Source: Strix aluco
Taxonomy: Eukaryota > Chordata > Aves > Strigiformes > Strigidae
Direction of reading: 5' to 3'
Assembly (NCBI RefSeq): GCF_031877795.1
Contig: NC_133971.1
Coordinates: 11,696,325 to 11,760,324, forward strand
DNA: 64,000 bases
The notes beneath the pieces were generated by a model. That model had not been told where the DNA came from, ran no database searches, and saw nothing but the letters and a program-made list of their open reading frames with translations. Position numbers and translations under genes: made by a program. Positions 51,480-60,300 of the stretch are shown here, piece after piece (the first letter of the stretch is position 1; every line of letters begins with the position of its first letter).

Positions 51480-54085
51480 TTTTAAATAGCGATACAATAC
51501 AGCTGAAGAGATCTTTAAAAGGAAAAAAGAGCAGGAAGGGATCTGTGAGACAGCTCAGCTGTTACTGTTTTCGCAAAAGAATCTATCAGTCTAAGTGGGC
51601 AACTGGGATCTCAAACTACTTCAGCCACTTTTTGAATATTTACCGTTTCTTCAGTGGAAGAAATCATCTATTATTAATTTTGCGGTTCTTTTATGTGCTA
51701 TGTGCTGCAACAGGTTCTCATGATGACTTGAGAAGCTACAGTACTATGGTGGTTCCTTTTTAAAATTGTTTCTATGTAATAAATACGTTGATGATTTTTT
51801 TAATCTTACAACCACATGTTCCTTTAACCTCACTGTTGACTGCCCTGCATACATATTTAATACCAGTTGCATTCATGCAACTAGAAAAATATTTTCCAAG
51901 TTGAGTTTTAAAAAGAAAACATTTCATATCAGTATGATTACAAACATGTTCTGGGATTAATCATATTTGTTCACTAGTGCTGTGAAATAGTTCAAAACCT
52001 TAATAATCAATGACTTTTAAGTTATCGAAGAGGTATTCATAAGTTGGTTTTGACATCAAAATATAGTGAATTAAGAATTTTAGTTAATATGATTGTGTCT
52101 GTAGGAAATGCAAGCAGATGCTAGTGTTTGTTGAAAACTGAAGAATTCCTGCCAATAGTTGAAATATAACTGGTGTATGATCATTTTCCACTATTTTTCA
52201 TATCTTACTAATCCAAAAGCAGCCAAAGTTTTGAACTGAATTCCAAATCCTCAGTAACTTTAGTATTTGTCTGTATTGTCAAGAGCACCACGTACAGACA
52301 CATAAAAAGTACATATGTACTGCTCTTGGAATTTTGCAGACATTATTTTAGAAACCGTGAATATACTTTCTAAAAAATGGTCAGCGAAAGTCTATGTTAG
52401 TGGACCAATAAAATGGAATACTGCATATAATAAAATTTTCCAGTACCTCAATTAAAAAATATATAACTAAACTGTGGACCTCAAAGCTTTTGTTCTTCTA
52501 TTTAATGCTGAACTGAGTATTGTTAACGAAAACTGTGAAAAGAGACATATATTTAGAATATCAGGTTAGACAGACCTGGTACTCAGGAGCACAGTTTTGC
52601 ATGCTTTTTCTCCAAAACAAAGCAGCACTTGCTTAAAAAACCCCAACTATTAAGGATCTTTATTTGTGTAAGAAAATTTCCTATAATGCTTTGCCATATT
52701 TTAAAAATATTTCAATTCATTTACTACTACTGCTGTTCATTTTCTAGAGACACAAGAGATTTTCTGGTCATTGCTGACTTGCTCTATGAAAGCCTCCGTA
52801 TGTGCTTTATGACAATAACAAAAATCACACAGCATAAAACAAAATAATAATTTTGGATCTTATTTTCATGAGTCAACTTCAAATTTGTATTTAAAGTTTA
52901 GAACATTCTTAAACATTCTTAAAGGGCCAAAGTATGTCAAAGATTTCAGGATTTAAGTCCAGATTGATAAATGTTTATGTTCTATTTTATTTTAGAGTAG
53001 CACCTGATTTTGTAAATTCTTATGGTTGAGTATATATTTCTAAGATACACCTTTACCTCAGTGAGATCATTTGTGTGTAAAAGTAATTATCTACTTCTGC
53101 AGCAACAGGACTCAAATAATTTTCCAGAATATTATATATCATTTGTGTCTCAAATTTTTCAGTTTAACCTTTATGGAATAGACAGAGAAAATAGTATGAA
53201 AAATAATTAATCACTTCTTATTTAACTATTTCAAATTATATGCTTTTCAATTACTCTGCATCTAATCTTAGAATCTGAATGTTTTTATTTTTACATTACA
53301 CAAAAACATCAGAAAAGGTTTAATCAAATTGATCATAACAGTTAAACAGAGACCAAGCAATGGCTATCCAAGTCTAGCACAAGTACTTCTCCAAAACAAA
53401 GCTGAACTATGAAAGGTATGTCTATGAGTAGAATCTGTGTAAAAAGAACATTATAAAGTGTTCAGTTCAAGTCATTGAAATGCTGTAGAATTTTAGTGGG
53501 TATAAGAAACTTTTTTTTAAATTCAGAGTTACTCCTGGCCTAATTCTTATGTAAGTCTGAAACATTTATTTCATTTTGCTTTTATTGCAAAAACATTTAT
53601 AGGTTAAAAAAGCATATCTTTAATTCTGCTATAATTAGAAAAGACCTTTTAAAGGCACCAGACTCTGCACGGCATTAATTGCATCAGATCATTTTCAAAG
53701 AGATATTTCTTCCCAGAATTTGTCAGTAGTCTAAACCGACAGTGACTAAACTAGAAACCAAAAGTAGTTTTTCTGGACATACCTCGATACCTTTAATATT
53801 ATAATTCCACCGTAACCATAGTAAGCAATGCTTTCCATGAATAATGTGATTCAGACATAAATTTCTCATGAAAAAATTGTTGGGCAAGGATAAGAAAGTA
53901 AGACCCAGTTTTTAAAAGCATTAAACTTTCACTTGTTTAATTTTTCCTTAGCGCTTCATTACAAGGGTGATTTATACCAGTTAGAGCCAATACAAGTAGC
54001 AACCAAGCCGTGCAAGATGGTTGTTGCTGTTTGTTTTAACTTTCTGTCAGTTCCCCCCTTCCGATTATTTTGTGTGTGTGTATAT

Positions 54086-54345
54086 AGAATCATAGACTGG
54101 TTTGGATCAGAAGGGACCTTAAAGACCATTTAGTTCCAGCCCTCCTGTTATGGGCAGGGACACCTTCCACTAGACCAGGTTGCTCAAAGCCCCGTCCAAC
54201 CTGGCCTTGAACACTGCCAGGGAGGGGGCAGCCACAGCTTCTCTGGACAACCTGTTCCAGTGTCTCACCACACACATCATAAAACATTTCTTCCTTATAT
54301 CCAGTCTAAACTTACCCTCCTTCAGTTTAAAACCATTGCCCCTTG
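54086..54345 (-). mobile_element. CR1 LINE, 3' part (split copy, first half)
   Basis: On the minus strand this reads the end of a CR1: the second-ORF C-terminus (KCFMMCVVRHWNRLSREAVA, as in other CR1 copies), the 3' UTR with its actions-like GACCAGG motif, and a terminal octamer relic (CTATGATTC) at about 54087-54095. A short GT/TA tract (54069-54085) lies next to the tail. The element stops abruptly at 54345, where the LTR begins, and resumes at 55449. It is 5'-truncated and not functional. Confidence 0.88.
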
Positions 54346-54371
54346 TGTATTGGGTTTGCATGGAAAGGTTT

Positions 54372-54389
54372 GGGGGGGGGGGGGGGGGG
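54372..54389 (+). repeat. G18 homopolymer near the 5' end of the LTR
   Basis: Eighteen consecutive G are followed by C and five more G. The related minus-strand LTR near 24.4-25.5 kb has GGTAGCAGGGGAGGGGG at the matching place, so this run is probably a local expansion or a sequencing length error. Confidence 0.85.
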
Positions 54390-54809
54390 CGGGGGCACAG
54401 GGGTGGTTTCTGTGAGAAGCTGCTAGAAGCTTCCTCCATGTCTGATAGAGTCAATGCCAGTCGGCTCCAAGACAGCTGGACAAGACCGAGCCCATCAGCG
54501 ATGTTGGCACTGGTTCTGTGATAACATATTTAAGAAGGGGGAAAAAAAACAGTGCAATTGCAGCTGGAGACAGGAGTGAGAATATGTGAGAGGAACAACT
54601 CTGCAGACACCAAGGTCAGTGAAGAAGGAGGGGCAGGAGGTGCTTCAGGCACCAGAGCAGATTCCCCTGCAGCCCCTGGTGCAGCCCATGGTGGGGCAGG
54701 CTGTGCCCCTGCAGGCCATGGAGGTCCACGGGGGAGCAGATCTCCACCTGCAGCCCCTGGAGGACCCCACTCAGAGCAGGTGGATGCACCTGAAGGAGGC
54801 TGTGACCCT

Positions 54810-55072
54810 GTGGGAAGCCCACGCTGGAGCAGGCTCCTGGCAGGACCTGTGGACCCGTGGAGAGAGGAGCCCACGCTGGAGCAGGTTTGCTGACAGGACT
54901 TGTGACCCCATGGGGACCCACGCTGGAGCAGTCTGTTCCTGAAGGACTGCAGCCCGTGGAAGGGACCCACGCTGGAGCAGCTCATGAAAAACTGCAGCCC
55001 ATAGGAAGGACTTGCGCTGGAGAAGTTTATAGAGAACTGTCTCCCATGGGAGGGAGCCCATGCTGGAGCAGG
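54810..55072 (+). repeat. Imperfect minisatellite inside the LTR
   Basis: Copies of CACGCTGGAGCAG or close variants start at 54820, 54872, 54919, 54968, about 55013 and 55059, giving a period of about 45-52 bases. More diverged units seem to precede them from about 54656. The repetition creates long but meaningless open frames on both strands. Confidence 0.8.
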
Positions 55073-55448
55073 GAAGAGTGAGAGGAGGAAGGAGCAGCAG
55101 AGACAATGGGTGATGAACTGACTGCAACGCCCATTCCCCGTTCCCCTGTGCCGCTCAGAGGGAGGAGGTAGAGAAATAGGGAGTGAAGTTAAGCCCAGGA
55201 AGAAGGGAGAGGTGGGAGGAAAGTGTTTTAAGATTTGGTTTTATTTCTCATTATCCTATTTTGATTTGATTGGTAATAAACTAAACTGATTTTCCTAAGT
55301 CAAGTCTGTTTCGCCTGTGATCTCTCTCTGTCTTTATCTTGACCCACGAGTCTTTTGTTATATTTGCTCTCCCCTGTCCAGCTGAGGAGGGGAGAGATAG
55401 AGCTGTTTTGGTGGGCACCTGGTGTCCAGCCTGGGTCAACCCACCACA

Positions 55449-55885
55449 CCTAGTCCTGTCACTACAGGCCCTGGTAAAAATTCTGTCTCTGCCTTTCCTA
55501 GAAGCTCCCTTTAAGCACTGAAAGGTTGCAATAAAGTCTACCTGGAGTCTTCTCTTTTCTAGGCTGAACAACCCCAACTCTCTCAGCATTTCTTCACAGC
55601 AGAGGTGCTCCAGCCCCCGATCATCTTTGTGGCCTCCTCTGGACCTGCTCACGCAGGTCCATCTCTTTCTTGTGCTAAGGAATCCAGAGCTGGATGCAGT
55701 ACTCCAGGTGGGGTCTGACCAGAGCAGAGTAGAGGGGGAGAACCACTTCCCTCAACCTGCTGCCCATGCTTCCCTTGATGCAGCCCAGGATACTGTTGGC
55801 TTCCTGGGCTGTGAGTGCACATTGCCAGCTCATGTCCAATTTTTCATCCATCACTACCCCAAGTCCTTCTTCACAGGGCTGCACT
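55449..55885 (-). mobile_element. CR1 LINE, upstream part (split copy, second half)
   Basis: This is the continuation of the CR1 interrupted by the LTR. Minus-strand frames show typical CR1 second-ORF sequence: [18 protein letters not shown], then [17 protein letters not shown], then [16 protein letters not shown] after a frame change. The 5' truncation point is near 55885, where the similarity stops. Joined to 54086-54345 the copy would be about 700 bases long. Several frameshifts make it a dead copy. Confidence 0.86.
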
Positions 55886-56589
55886 CTTGCTCATTCTCTC
55901 TGTCTGTCTGTCTCTCCTCCATAGGAATTGGCAGCCATAATTTCTGGACTCTGACTTGCTGGGTATCGTACTGATTTCAGTATGAAACTGACAGTGGAGG
56001 CAGGGAGAAGACTTGAGGCAAGGAGGGTGACAGGCTGGGTGGGAGGGTGCAGCTCTCGGGGGAGGGGTGTGGCACTGTGTCAGCTGTCGTTACGTATTAC
56101 CTGTTGAAGCATGGATTGGGAGATTATTTTTAATAGACTGGTTTTGCTGGGCAAGAAGAAGCTCTGTGTTTAGGGTATTTATCGTGATGCCGCTCAAGGT
56201 GACTAGGAAGCTGTCCAAGAAAGGAGAATTTTGAACCAGTGATGGCTTCATCATGTCAGGAACTGCCCTTGGAAGAGAAACCCAAGTGACAGCGTTTAAT
56301 GAAGTGGCTTGACTGAGGTACAGGAGTCATTATACGGAAATTAGGAACATGAAGCGTGTTTTGATTTTTATTGAAGCTGTACAAATGCACGGGCCAGTTG
56401 TGTGGCAAAGATGGATGGCTGCTGTTGACAGCACGGCCTTCCCTGGACCTGAGGGCTGCTGGCAGGTTGGGGAGCACGAGGAGTGCTTCTAAGCTGCTCT
56501 ACTTGGTCCACGGCAGCCGTATGAGCAGACAGTAGGTAGATAAAGCCATTGCATTAAAACTGCAGAGCACCTCAGTGGTGCCAAACGGG
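55886..56589. other. Single-copy flank between CR1 and CpG island
   Basis: A short TCTG tract lies near 55898-55915. GC content rises gradually toward the island. No gene, repeat or clear regulatory site was recognised. Confidence 0.6.
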
Positions 56590-56870
56590 CCCACCTGTGC
56601 GTCTCAGTCGGGGACAGGACCAGAGATAGAGGCTCGCCCAGGCGGCCCGCGGCTGGAACGAGCCTCTCCCGGCCCGGGCCCGGGCCCTAGCGAGCGGGGA
56701 GTAGGCAGGGCTGCCAGGAGCGGGGCTTTCCCGCGGGGCGCCGGCTCCCCGGCAGCGGGGCCACCCATCTTGTACAAGCCTGGCGGAGGTGCCGCGAAGG
56801 GCGGCCGTGCGGGCACAGCCTCGGGCAAGGCCACCAGGGGCGAGGGCGGGGCGGGGCTCCCAGATGCCGC

Positions 56871-56930
56871 GGGGGGGGGGGGGGGGGGAGCACACCGGGC
56901 GCCGCCGCGACGGCGGCGGGGGGGGGGGGG
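56871..56930. repeat. Two poly-G runs in the CpG island (G18 and G13)
   Basis: An uninterrupted run of 18 G occupies 56871-56888 and a second run of 13 G occupies 56918-56930, separated by a GC-rich spacer. Such runs can fold into G-quadruplexes and are also difficult to sequence, so the exact lengths may be unreliable. Confidence 0.85.
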
Positions 56931-57091
56931 TGTGTGGGGCTGGGGACCCGCCCGGGCCGAGCGCCCCGCTCCGCCGAGGCAGGCGGGGGCGGAGGCGGCG
57001 GCGGTGACCGCGGGCGGCCGGCGACAGTCGCGGCGCCTCCGCTCCCCCACTCCCCGCCCTGGGCCGGCCCTGCCGTGACGCCGCGGCGAGA

Positions 57092-57103
57092 CGCGCAGGC
57101 GCA
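57092..57103. promoter_or_regulatory. NRF1-like site in the KIF2A promoter
   Basis: CGCGCAGGCGCA closely matches the NRF1 consensus (YGCGCAYGCGCR), differing only at the central position. It lies about 220 bases upstream of the start codon, a usual distance for NRF1 in CpG-island promoters. Confidence 0.55.
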
Positions 57104-57311
57104 GGAGCCGCCAGCGCCTGTTGTATCCGGCCGGCGCCTTTTCTCTCTTCCCCCTCCTCCCTCTCCCCTCCGTCCCTCCCTCCCTCCTCCTCCCCTCCCT
57201 CCCGCACTGCCAGAGCCGCCGCGGTCGGTACCGGTGCCGCCGCCACCGCGCGACCCCCCCGCCGCCCCCCTGCGCCCGGCCGGCAGCGCCTGCGGTCTCC
57301 CCGGCAGCCCC

Positions 57312-57353
57312 ATGAAGCGATGGCAGCGGCCAACTTCGGCAAGATCCAGATAG
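57312..57353 (+). CDS. Short uORF overlapping the KIF2A start
   Basis: An upstream ATG lies 8 bases before the KIF2A start, in another frame. It opens a 13-codon reading frame (MKRWQRPTSARSR) that ends with a stop at 57353, inside the KIF2A coding sequence. Its context is weak (C at -3, A at +4), while the main start is strong, so leaky scanning should favour KIF2A. An overlapping uORF of this kind can lower or tune translation. Whether it is in the mature mRNA depends on the transcription start, which is inferred, not seen. I do not propose a function for the peptide itself. Confidence 0.4.
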   Translation: MKRWQRPTSARSR

Positions 57354-57383
57354 GGATCTACGTGGAGATCAAGCGCAGCGATG
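57320..57383 (+). CDS. KIF2A: KIF2A exon 1, coding part (kinesin-13 N-terminus)
   Basis: This short exon encodes the first 21 residues of KIF2A plus one base of codon 22, reading MAAANFGKIQIGIYVEIKRS then D. It matches the conserved vertebrate KIF2A N-terminus, with Ala instead of Thr at residue 3 relative to the human protein as I remember it. KIF2A is a kinesin-13 that removes tubulin from microtubule ends at spindle poles and in neurons; the motor domain is encoded by later exons outside this window. The start codon has G at -3 and G at +4, a strong Kozak context. The exon ends at ATG|GTCAGT, a good phase-1 splice donor at 57384, and the open frame beyond it turns into GC-rich intron. The exon sits in a CpG island, as expected for a broadly expressed gene. 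KIF2B and KIF2C have different N-termini, so the assignment is firm. Confidence 0.95.
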
Positions 57384-60300
57384 GTCAGTGGGGCCGGCGC
57401 GACGGGAGGGGCCGGCCCCGCGGAGCGGCCGCGGACCCCGGCCGGGCGCCGCCGCCGCCCCGGTGCGCGGCGCGCGGGGGGAGGGGGGGGCTGCGCGCGG
57501 GGCCCATTGTGTGCGCGGGGCCGGGGAGTGGCCGGGCCTGGCGCGCGCTGCGGTTGTCGGGGGAGCGCTCGCGCTGGGCGGCGCAGGGCGGTTGCGCGGG
57601 GCGCGAGCGGCGTCGGCCGCTGGGGCCGGGGAGGCTGCGGCAGGGCGGCGGCGGCGGCGGCGGGCGGGGGCGGCGGGGGGAGAGCGGGAGCGGTGTGCGG
57701 GCGGCAGTGGGTGTGAGGGGGTTCGGGGGGAGAGGGGCGTGGGTAGGGAGGAGAGCCCGGGCGGCTTTTGGCAGGGGGTGGGGATGAGGCGATGGAGGGA
57801 GGAAAGGCCTTTAACGTAAAGAAACAACTTCTGATTGCTCTGGCATACGGGCACGACACGACAGTATGGCTTGACAGAAATGCCTTTGGACACTTACGTC
57901 CCTTGACAAAAAGCTTGGTGGTGTTATTTCACATGCTCTTTATGACTAAAACGTGAGAAGAGCGCTTGCTGTTTATGCCTGTGGGTTGTTATTTCTCCGT
58001 TGGGGATCCAGTGTTTCACATCGTGCCCAGCATCTCCTGGTGGGAGGAGCTTTGGTGCTGTCTAGAAATACATGTGAATAAAGGGGGTGTGTGTGTGACA
58101 GGTTTAGGGTGCTAACTCTTCAGATTTGTCTGGTAGGAGAGAATTGAAACGGGAAGTTCACTGGCTGAATCAATAGCAGGTCACTCATGACTTCAGCTCT
58201 TTAATTTGAGTGAGAATATGTCATCTGTTCTTGGCCTCTGTGAGGTCTGTGAAGCCTGCTAAACCAGGGTGGGGTTCTGCTGGGATTTTCTGGAAATTTT
58301 TTTTTTTTTTCTCTCCAGGTTTCAGGAACTTGCTAAGGAATAAGCAGATGTTTCTAAGGGAAGAAAGATCTGGAGGTCAAAGGCACTGAAGTTAGCGTGG
58401 TTTTGTCATGAGGCAGGAAACAAGCAGCCAACAAGCTCTATGCAGCTTGGCTTTCTTGTGTCCCATACTGTAGTTCAACCCTACAATAAAATAATGGTTG
58501 ATGTTGGCTGGACACTGTGCTAAACCTAAGCCCTCAATTTGTGCTTAATGGCTTGTGTGTCATTTGAAGAATCTGATAGGTCTGGCAGTTATTTGCATAA
58601 CTCCTGCAGATCTCTGTCTGGGGTTTCAGAAAACCTCACTGTAGCAACTTGTAAAACTGTTTTGCTGAGGTCTTTGTGAACTTGTAATAAATGTTACTGT
58701 TTGGTTTGTATGCCTTTGGAAAACAAGCTATGAGAATGCTTTGCTGGGTTTTTTTGCCCCCTCTGCAGGGTTCTGCTCACTTTTAATGTCAGGAGTGAGG
58801 ACAGTAACTCTTGACTGTAACAATACTTATTTTTGCTACTGTTAGTTGTTTACGTATTTTGCTGTATCACACATGCTATGCAGCACATTAAATATATTAC
58901 ACATGAGTAATAGACTGGGGGGGGGGATGCCTTCACAGCAGTTCCTCAAACTATAAGGTTTTGCGTATTTATGTTTGCTTGGTCCTTGTGTGAGCAACCA
59001 GATTGCAGTGTCATACCAATTAGTGGGTCCTGGTTACTGTGAGGTTTGCTTGGTTTTTATTGGGACAGGTGGAGGAGATGCCCCATTCTGGCTCAGGCTA
59101 CTGCAGCTTTGTGTCATTCTCTTCCTATGAAACTGTAGGAGAAACTGTCCTAGGTGTGTGTCAGGGAGCATTTTGAGAAAGGTGTTAAAGGACAGCCAGC
59201 ACTAGATTGCATTGTCTTTCAGAAGGTAGGTTTCCAACCTGAGCTGTGGTTGCACAGGCAATCGAAATTGATCTAGCTGCTTCTAACAAGGGGAGGGTCT
59301 TGCTGTCTGTGCCTCTGTCAGCTGTGTTGTTCCGACAAACTCTTTCTCCCATCCAGTGTGGCCAGTGATTTTTTTTTCTTTTGATGTTTTAATACATTAA
59401 TTAATAATTTGATTCACTAAACATGATAGAAAACTTTTGGATGTGATAGTTTACTACACAGTTAGTGAGTTCCAATAGTTCACAGAGGGATCTGTGACCC
59501 AAACAATATTGGTATGTAGGAAATGTGTGGCCAGGATGAAGTGGAAGTCTTTACATATGATCTTCTGGTTCAGTAACAGGGAGCTACCTGGATCTGCTCT
59601 ACCCAGAACTGTATCCTAGGTAGAATCAGGGCTGTGTATCATACCAGCTACCCTTGCACAATTAAAACTGTTTAAGAAACTTTTGGAGAAAGTGGTGTGT
59701 TGGTCTGGGCTTTTTTTTACATGTTGTTGGATCTATAGGGAGTCTTTTTTTAAAACTAAATATTATTTTGAGAGGTAGGTATAGTAATTCTTTAAAATGT
59801 CCTTATTTACCTATTTGTCAAATCCAGAGAAGAATAAAGTTTTACTTTGTTAATGGGTTGATTTGGAAAAGTATGCATTTTTTCCCCATCTGTCTACCAG
59901 TTACGTTAAACGCTTTTCTGAATACAGAGTTTTATTAATTCCAGATAACTCTGTTTTCCTTTAAATAAAACGAAAACCTGACTGAAAAGCATTCTTTTTA
60001 TGAAACATCAATGTTAACAAGTCATACTTGTTCACTACAACAAAATTGCAAAGACATGCAAAACACAATAAATGTGAGAATGAGATGAGAACATTCTGGA
60101 AAGAAAAGTTACATATTCTTTTGTTTTGATGAGTTCTAATTAGTCTTAAATGTTTCATGAGAGATTTCTTATAGGACTGAATAGAAAATAGATGTTGTAC
60201 AAATGAAAGGCATTGTTAGAAATCATGGCCAAAACCACATGAAAATCAGTGTTTGGATAAAACCCAACATTTTCAAGGACTGACGCTGCAGAGATGCTTG

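Larger units (their letters stand above)
46431..54085. other. Intergenic, repeat-poor stretch
   Basis: About 7.6 kb without a recognisable transposon, which is unusual beside the repeat-rich 22-42 kb part. It contains the protein-like minus frame at 48913-49131 and a CTCF-like CCAGCAGGGGGTAG at 51466-51479. A GT/TA tract closes it at 54069-54085. Confidence 0.6.
54346..55448 (+). mobile_element. Solo LTR (ERVL-like), inserted into a CR1
   Basis: The element runs from TGTATTGGG to CACCACA, with TG...CA ends, and splits a minus-strand CR1. It is flanked by CCTTG (54341-54345) and CCTAG (55449-55453), a 5-bp target duplication with one change; five bases fits ERVL-type elements. Inside, in plus orientation, are a TATA-like TATTTAAG at 54527-54534, a splice-donor-like AAG|GTCAGT at 54612-54620 and an AATAAA at 55275-55280. 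An 18-G run lies at 54372-54389 and an imperfect minisatellite at about 54810-55072. No gag, pol or env is present, so it is a solo LTR. The class is inferred from the style of the sequence and the duplication length. Confidence 0.82.
56590..57800. promoter_or_regulatory. KIF2A: CpG island promoter of KIF2A
   Basis: GC content and CpG frequency rise sharply here compared with the AT-rich sequence on both sides. The island covers the inferred 5' UTR, exon 1 and the first 400 bases of intron 1. Visible elements include tandem GC boxes (GGGCGGGGCGGGGC near 56844-56857), an NRF1-like palindrome CGCGCAGGCGCA at 57092-57103 and a TGACG half-site at 57076-57080. A pyrimidine-rich stretch follows at about 57137-57200. 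There is no convincing TATA box, which fits a dispersed CpG-island promoter. The likely start region is about 57080-57250 by the position of the NRF1 site, but this is inference. Several long open frames on both strands are composition artefacts. Confidence 0.88.

Noticed and set aside
54530..54985. 151-codon minus frame and overlapping plus frames of 113-118 codons
   Set aside because: They lie wholly inside the LTR and are produced by its GC-rich minisatellite (repeating CSSVG/LLQRG-type units).
54810..55072. Regularly spaced repeat resembling a CRISPR array
   Set aside because: The units are imperfect, the intervals between them are related to each other, and the whole lies within an avian LTR; the host is a vertebrate.
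56687..57859. Very long open frames (up to 390 codons) on the minus strand, and others on both strands, in the CpG island
   Set aside because: They are Pro/Arg/Ala/Gly low-complexity frames expected from extreme GC content, overlap the KIF2A promoter and exon, and have no domain features.
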